Part shown: piece after piece, positions 24,542 to 28,879 of the stretch
Layout: every line of letters begins with the position of its first letter
Numbering within the stretch: the first letter of the stretch is position 1
From: UBA3263 sp964554335
GTDB lineage: Bacteria > Bacteroidota > Bacteroidia > Bacteroidales > Muribaculaceae
NCBI GenBank assembly: GCA_964554335.1
Contig: CAZKOF010000021.1
Coordinates: 1-28,879, forward strand
Direction: 5' to 3'
DNA: 28,879 bases
Notes under the pieces: generated by a model
The model's database searches: none
What the model was told of the DNA's origin: nothing
What the model saw: the letters and a program-made list of their open reading frames with translations, nothing else
Made by a program: the position numbers and the translations under genes

Positions 24542-26143
24542 TTAGAGGGCGGGACCGGCAACCACGAGGGCCTTGCCTGCGGGATTGTTCTCAAACTTCT
24601 TGAAGTTGTTGATGAACTTTTCGGCAAGCATGGTGGCTTTTGCCTTCCAGTCTTCGGCGTTTGCGTAGGTATCGCGCGGGTCGAGGATCTTGGGGTCAAC
24701 GCCGGGAAGCTCGGTGGGCACGGTGAAGCCGAATACGGGGATCTGCTTGGTGGGAGCGGTCAGGATGCTGCCGTTGAGGATTGCGTCGATGATGCCGCGG
24801 GTGTCCTTGATAGAGATGCGCTTGCCTGTTCCGTTCCAGCCGGTGTTCACGAGGTATGCCTTAGCGCCGCTCTTCTCCATCTTCTTGACGAGTTCTTCAG
24901 CGTATTTGGTGGGGTGGAGGCTGAGGAATGCTGCGCCGAAGCATGCGCTGAAAGTGGGGGTTGGCTCGGTGATGCCGCGTTCGGTGCCGGCGAGCTTCGA
25001 GGTGTAGCCGCTGAGGAAGTAGTACTTTGTCTGCTCGGGGGTCAGGATGCTGACGGGGGGGAGCACACCGTAGGCGTCGGCGCTGAGGAAGATTACGTTC
25101 TTGGCGGCGGGGCCTGCGGAGGGAACGCAGATGTTCTTGATGTGGTTGATGGGGTAGCTGACGCGGGTGTTTTCGGTCACGCTCTTGTCGGCGAAGTCGA
25201 TGTGGCCTTCAGCGTCGACGGTAACGTTCTCGAGGAGTGCGTCGCGGGTGATTGCGTTGTAGATGTCGGGTTCGGAGTCCTTGTCGAGGTTGATGACCTT
25301 GGCGTAGCAGCCGCCTTCGAAGTTGAAGACGCCGTTGTCGTCCCAGCCGTGTTCATCATCGCCGATGAGGAGACGTTTGGGGTCGGTCGAGAGGGTTGTC
25401 TTGCCGGTGCCTGAGAGACCGAAGAAGATTGCGGTGTTCTCGCGGTTCATGTCGGTGTTTGCGGAGCAGTGCATCGAGGCCATTCCCTTGAGGGGGAGGT
25501 AGTAGTTCATGATCGAGAACATGCCTTTCTTCATTTCGCCGCCGTACCAGGTGTTGATGATGACCTGCATGCGCTCGGTGAGGTTGAAGGCCACGCAGGT
25601 TTCGGAGTTGATTCCGAGTTCCTTCCAGTTCTCAACTTTTGCTTTTGAGGCGTTGAGAACGACGAAGTCGGGGGTGAAGTTTGCGAGTTCTTCCTTTGTG
25701 GGACGGATGAACATGTTGGTCACGAAGTGTGCCTGCCAGGCAACTTCAACGATGAAGCGGACAGCGAGACGGGTGTCTTTGTTGGTTCCGCAAAAAGCGT
25801 CGACGACATAGAGGGGCTTGCCGGAGAGTTCCTTGTCGGCAATCTGCTTGAGGGCGTCCCAGGTTTTGGGAGTGATGGGTTTGTTGTCGTTCTTATATTC
25901 GTCGGAGGTCCACCAGATGGTGTCGCGGCTGATGTCGTCCATCACGAAGAACTTGTCTTTGGGCGAGCGGCCGGTATAGATGCCGGTCATAACGTTTACG
26001 GCACCGAGCTCCGTTTCCTGACCTTTTTCATAGCCGGTCAGGGCGGGGTTGGTTTCGTCGATGAAGAGCTGGTCCCATGAGGGGTTGTGGAAAATCTCCG
26101 GGGTTCCGGTGATTCCATACTGAGTCAAATCAATCTTGCTCAT
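24542..26143 (-). CDS. pckA: Phosphoenolpyruvate carboxykinase (ATP)
   Basis: PEPCK interconverts oxaloacetate + ATP and phosphoenolpyruvate + CO2 + ADP. In Bacteroidota it often runs in the CO2-fixing direction toward succinate and fumarate. The start is the ATG at 26143 (MSKIDLTQYG), giving 533 residues, the family length; an upstream ATG at 26209 lies inside the promoter. Visible motifs are YTGRSPKDKF, GGEMKKGMFS with the active-site Lys, MHCSAN (metal-binding His), the P-loop GLSGTGKT (242-249, Lys248) and LIGDDEHGW. It has its own promoter and terminator, so it is probably monocistronic. Confidence 0.97.
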   Translation of the reverse strand: MSKIDLTQYGITGTPEIFHNPSWDQLFIDETNPALTGYEKGQETELGAVNVMTGIYTGRSPKDKFFVMDDISRDTIWWTSDEYKNDNKPITPKTWDALKQIADKELSGKPLYVVDAFCGTNKDTRLAVRFIVEVAWQAHFVTNMFIRPTKEELANFTPDFVVLNASKAKVENWKELGINSETCVAFNLTERMQVIINTWYGGEMKKGMFSIMNYYLPLKGMASMHCSANTDMNRENTAIFFGLSGTGKTTLSTDPKRLLIGDDEHGWDDNGVFNFEGGCYAKVINLDKDSEPDIYNAITRDALLENVTVDAEGHIDFADKSVTENTRVSYPINHIKNICVPSAGPAAKNVIFLSADAYGVLPPVSILTPEQTKYYFLSGYTSKLAGTERGITEPTPTFSACFGAAFLSLHPTKYAEELVKKMEKSGAKAYLVNTGWNGTGKRISIKDTRGIIDAILNGSILTAPTKQIPVFGFTVPTELPGVDPKILDPRDTYANAEDWKAKATMLAEKFINNFKKFENNPAGKALVVAGPAL

Positions 26144-26206
26144 AGTCTGTTTGTTAACTTGAATTATTAAGTGGTTTAGTTTGATTTTCGCCTTGCTTAT
26201 CAAGTG

Positions 26207-26237
26207 CAAAGATACGCAAATTTAACGAACCCTCAAA
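26207..26237 (-). promoter_or_regulatory. pckA promoter (-33 TTTG, 19-bp spacer, -7 TATCTTTG)
   Basis: On the minus strand, TTTG (26234-26237) and TATCTTTG (26207-26214) are separated by exactly 19 bp, the best Bacteroidota promoter in the window. The predicted start is near 26200, giving a leader of roughly 55-60 nt before the ATG at 26143. Confidence 0.78.
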
Positions 26238-26277
26238 CTAATTAAAGAAATTTTTCCTTAAAAGATACTAAAATGCT

Positions 26278-26296
26278 ACTTTTTTCGTAACTTTGC
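26278..26296 (+). promoter_or_regulatory. Promoter -7 region of the tRNA nucleotidyltransferase gene
   Basis: ACTTTTTTCGTAACTTTGC contains TAACTTTG at 26288-26295. It is identical over 19 bases to the DUF5606 promoter. The box ends 9 bp before the ATG at 26305, so the leader would be only a few bases. No good -33 TTTG is seen at 19-21 bp. Confidence 0.6.
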
Positions 26297-26304
26297 GGTC
26301 GAAA

Positions 26305-27549
26305 ATGACGACAAAGCTCTATCATATCATATGCGAATGGCTCCGCGATCTCATAGAGGGGACGCAATGGGAGGGCCACCTCTTTGCCGTCGGGGGATGT
26401 TGCCGCGACGAAATCATGGGCTTTGAGATTAAAGACCTGGACCTGGCGGTAGACCTTCCGGACGGAGGCGTAAAGTTCGCACGATGGCTCATCAAGAGGC
26501 ATCTGACGCTCGGGCGGCCGACATTCTTTTTGAAGTACGGAACAGCGAAACTGAGGCTGCGCCGGTTTCCGGAAGATGAAATCGAGCTGGTGCAGACGCG
26601 GCGCGAGCAGTATACGAAGGAGACGTCGAGATGTCCGGAAGTAGCTCACGGAACGATAGAAGAGGATTGTTACCGGCGCGACTTTACAGTCAACTCCTTA
26701 TATTACGATATTACGCGCCGGCAGACTGTAGATATTACCGGCCGTGGCATCCCGGATATGCGGGCGGGGCTTTTGCGCACGCCGATGGATCCGGACGAGA
26801 CGTTTAACGACGACCCTGTGCGCATTCTCCGGGGTCTCCGCTTTGCCAACCGCTTCGGCTGGAGAATCGATCCACCGGTTCATGAAGCGTTGCTGCGACA
26901 TATTCACCGTTTGGAAATAGTTTCGAGAGAGCGGGTGCATTCGGAACTTTGCAAGATGCTGAACGGCCCGGCGCCGGTTGAGGCGATGCAGACGCTGAAA
27001 GATACGGGCGCGCTGGAAGTGATGATTCCGGAAATGGCCGAGATGCTGCGCTGCCGCAGGGCATGGGAGGAGGCGCTGGAGCGTCTGAGGACGATTCTGC
27101 GTCACGACCCTGAGACCCGGACGCGTTATCGGTTGGCGGCAATCTTCATGGGTCTGGCTCCGAAAGCAGCCGAGGCGTCAAAGCAGACGCGGCGGGTTAT
27201 GACGACTTTGCGGTTTGACCGTCCGATAGTCAGCGATGTCAGCTATCTGGTGCGCTTCGCGACGGTTGATGATGCCACGTTGGGTAACCGTCGGCAGGTC
27301 AGGGCAATGCAGAACCTGGCGGTTGCGCCGCGGAGACTGGAGTTTCTATGCGGATTCATGATTGCGCTGGGGCGCACGGCCGAGGCTTCGCGCCTGAAGG
27401 CGGAAAGCGACCGCCTGGTCAACGAGCGCCGCTCGGGGTTTGCGCCCGAAAAGTCACCGAAAAGGAAAGGAAACGAGGGGAAAGAGGGCGCCCCTAAAAA
27501 GCGCCGGCGGGGAGGGAGGAACCGCCGGAGGCAACGGCAGCAGCAGTGA
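26305..27549 (+). CDS. Class II tRNA nucleotidyltransferase/poly(A) polymerase-family enzyme, no HD domain, basic tail
   Basis: The start is ATG 26305 (MTTKLYHI); an upstream in-frame TTG lies inside the promoter box. The 414-residue protein has the class II nucleotidyltransferase head: GGCCRDE (30-36), catalytic DLD with Asp44 and Asp46, RRDFTVNSLYYD, and DDPVRILRGLRF starting at 169 (the EDxxR-like region). It probably adds CCA, or part of it, to tRNA 3' ends; a poly(A) polymerase role is possible. I see no HD phosphohydrolase motif. The last 32 residues contain 15 Lys/Arg and look disordered and RNA-binding. Its coding strand is G-rich (24 G to 14 C in 27001-27060), unlike the C-rich dcw genes. 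Confidence 0.9.
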   Translation: MTTKLYHIICEWLRDLIEGTQWEGHLFAVGGCCRDEIMGFEIKDLDLAVDLPDGGVKFARWLIKRHLTLGRPTFFLKYGTAKLRLRRFPEDEIELVQTRREQYTKETSRCPEVAHGTIEEDCYRRDFTVNSLYYDITRRQTVDITGRGIPDMRAGLLRTPMDPDETFNDDPVRILRGLRFANRFGWRIDPPVHEALLRHIHRLEIVSRERVHSELCKMLNGPAPVEAMQTLKDTGALEVMIPEMAEMLRCRRAWEEALERLRTILRHDPETRTRYRLAAIFMGLAPKAAEASKQTRRVMTTLRFDRPIVSDVSYLVRFATVDDATLGNRRQVRAMQNLAVAPRRLEFLCGFMIALGRTAEASRLKAESDRLVNERRSGFAPEKSPKRKGNEGKEGAPKKRRRGGRNRRRQRQQQ

Positions 27550-27565
27550 ACAACGGGCCGTTATG

Positions 27566-27602
27566 AAAAAAAATGATGCCGACCCTGATGGGGGTCGGCA
27601 TC
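27566..27602 (-). terminator. Intrinsic terminator of the LRR gene
   Basis: A perfect 11-bp stem (27575-27585 with 27592-27602) with a 6-base loop is followed on the minus strand by one A and then eight T. It is the only canonical stem-plus-T8 terminator in the window and lies 45 bp past the LRR stop. On the plus strand the stem may also end the nucleotidyltransferase transcript. Confidence 0.9.
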
Positions 27603-27646
27603 GCTCCGATAAACGGAAGGTATATTAACTTAATTCAACCGTCAGG

Positions 27647-28708
27647 TCAGTAGTTCCACTGGCAGGCCACTTGCTGGATTTCGTTGGAGCCCGCGGTGCG
27701 GAAGTCCGTAATCTGGTTGTAGCGGCAGTTGACGTAGCGCAGAGCGTCGTCGAAAGTCAGTGAAAGGGTTTGCAGCTGGTTGTTGTTGCAAATTACTCGC
27801 TGCAGGAAGTTAAAGTTATCGAGGTAGAGTTCGGTGAGGTCATTATAGGAGCAGTCAACATATTGGAGCTGAGGGCAGGATGCTACCTGAAGGGAGGTCA
27901 GGTCATTGTAGGAGCAGACGAGGTCAAGCAGAGCGGGACATTCGCGGACCAGCAGCGAGGTCATCTGGTTGTCGGAGCAGAGGAGGGTACCGAGGCCGGG
28001 CAGACCGCTGATTGCGAGCGACTTGATGTAGTTCGAGTCAATGTTGATGTTGGCGAGGTTCTCAACCCCGACGAGGGTAAGGGTCTGGAGCTTGTTATAG
28101 CCGGCATAGAGGTGTTTCAATCCGGTGCAGCCGCTGATATTGAGGTTCTCGATATGGCAGCCCTGACAGTTTAGGGTTTTGAGCTGAGTTGAGTTTGCGA
28201 CTGAGAAGTCAACGAAGTAGTTGTTGGAGACATTGAGTGTCTGAAGCAACGGGGAGGTAGATACGTCGATGTCGGTCAGGCGGTTGCGGTAGACGTTGAG
28301 TTTCGTAAGAGCCGAGCATCCGTCGAGCGTGATAGACGAGAGCTTGTTGCGATAGGCGTTAACGGTTGTCAGCGCGGCGTTGGCGTTGAGGTTAACAGAA
28401 GTCAGCTGGTTGCGCGACACATCGACTGAGGTCAAGGCAGCAAAGCCCATTGCATTGAAGTCGCCGGCGAGTTTCTTGTCGTTCCACTTGATTGCGGTTA
28501 CGTGTCCGCCGTCTATAGTCACACCCTCCCAGGTTGCGGGGGCACCGAGGTCGGTGATTTTCAAAACGTCAGCGTTGGTCTTACCATGTTCCGCAGAGGG
28601 TTGAGTCAGGAAGGTTTTCAGCTGCTTGAGCTCATTGCGGTCAATTTTCTGGGCGACGGCGGTCATGCTTCCAAGAAGGACGGCCATCAATAATAATGCC
28701 TTTTTCAT
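27647..28708 (-). CDS. Secreted leucine-rich-repeat protein
   Basis: This 353-residue protein has a signal peptide (MKKALLLMAVLLGSMTAVA, cleavage after residue 19) and a short N-terminal cap to residue 91. Then come twelve repeats of exactly 21 residues (92-343) and a half repeat that ends the protein in QWNY. The unit is LxxLx(C/V)xxNxLxxLxVxxxxx. Cys fills repeat position 6 in repeats 5 and 8-13. There is no lipobox, anchor or recognisable type IX sorting domain. LRR arrays of this type mediate protein or host-surface binding; the ligand is unknown. It appears monocistronic. Confidence 0.93.
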   Translation of the reverse strand: MKKALLLMAVLLGSMTAVAQKIDRNELKQLKTFLTQPSAEHGKTNADVLKITDLGAPATWEGVTIDGGHVTAIKWNDKKLAGDFNAMGFAALTSVDVSRNQLTSVNLNANAALTTVNAYRNKLSSITLDGCSALTKLNVYRNRLTDIDVSTSPLLQTLNVSNNYFVDFSVANSTQLKTLNCQGCHIENLNISGCTGLKHLYAGYNKLQTLTLVGVENLANINIDSNYIKSLAISGLPGLGTLLCSDNQMTSLLVRECPALLDLVCSYNDLTSLQVASCPQLQYVDCSYNDLTELYLDNFNFLQRVICNNNQLQTLSLTFDDALRYVNCRYNQITDFRTAGSNEIQQVACQWNY

Positions 28709-28765
28709 AATAATAGTTGAATTGAGTTATAAATTAAGTGTTGAATATGCGTTTGTTTCCGTTTG

Positions 28766-28793
28766 CATAAATACAACATCGCCGCGCAGCAAA
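28766..28793 (-). promoter_or_regulatory. Weak candidate promoter of the LRR gene
   Basis: The minus strand has TATTTATG (28766-28773), one mismatch from TAnnTTTG, with TTTG at 28790-28793. The 16-bp spacer is shorter than usual. The leader would be about 50 nt and AT-rich. The remainder of 28709-28879 holds nothing else I can call. Confidence 0.3.
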
Positions 28794-28879
28794 AAGTTCT
28801 TAATCCGAGAAGCATATTTTGCGGATTCACTAGTGTCTCTTAAAAAATGTTAATCAAATTCAAGGTCAAGCGTTGGGTG

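Noticed and set aside
24518..25414. Plus-strand open frame (298 codons) opposite pckA
   Set aside because: pckA is certain on the other strand. The antisense product is low-complexity Gly/Val/Ala/Glu sequence, as expected from complementing a biased codon set.
28847..28879. Possible start of a plus-strand gene (MLIKFKVKRWV) at the window edge
   Set aside because: Only eleven codons are visible and no promoter box lies upstream, so it cannot be separated from chance.

Overview
This window is chromosomal DNA from a member of the Bacteroidota, most likely order Bacteroidales. A Muribaculaceae-like or Alistipes-like genome fits, but the family cannot be fixed from sequence alone. Supporting signs are Bacteroidota-type promoters (TAnnTTTG -7 boxes), absence of evident Shine-Dalgarno dependence, a MraY with the long insertion I associate with this group, the families DUF5606 and DUF4292, an LxxLxC leucine-rich-repeat secreted protein, and GC-rich genes set in AT-rich intergenic DNA.

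Layout. (1) Positions 1-2016: a possible tail of an upstream gene, then a minus-strand orphan gene for a 631-residue beta-rich protein that may be propeller- or phage-tail-like. (2) 2183-17156: one uninterrupted plus-strand division and cell-wall (dcw) cluster: rsmH-ftsL-ftsI-murE-mraY-murD-ftsW-murG-murC-ftsQ-ftsA-ftsZ. Genes overlap or nearly touch, except for a 77-bp repeat-filled gap before ftsW. The cluster ends at a 13-bp hairpin. mraZ, murF and ddl are absent from this block. (3) 24251 down to 17257, minus strand: a tightly packed seven-gene unit: DUF5606 protein, secreted endonuclease/exonuclease/phosphatase-family protein, dut, TPR protein, DUF4292 lipoprotein, EnvC-like murein-hydrolase activator, and a polysaccharide flippase. 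(4) 26143-24542, minus: pckA, followed by two strong hairpins. (5) 26305-27549, plus: a tRNA nucleotidyltransferase/poly(A)-polymerase family enzyme, divergent from pckA. (6) 28708-27647, minus: a secreted leucine-rich-repeat protein with a clear intrinsic terminator.

How the genes work together. The dcw cluster supplies the cytoplasmic steps of peptidoglycan synthesis: MurC, MurD and MurE build the stem peptide, MraY and MurG make lipid I and lipid II. FtsW and FtsI polymerise and crosslink septal wall, and FtsL, FtsQ, FtsA and FtsZ form the divisome. The opposing operon contributes a catalytically degenerate LytM activator (septal wall splitting), envelope lipoproteins and a glycan flippase, so both halves concern the cell envelope. 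I see no CRISPR array, tRNA, rRNA, transposase or complete prophage. Most of the window is ordinary core genome. The items most worth a second look are the 9-bp minisatellite in ftsA, the repeat insertion before ftsW, the HD-less nucleotidyltransferase with a basic tail, the extended -7 promoter signature, very short predicted leaders, and the orphan first gene.
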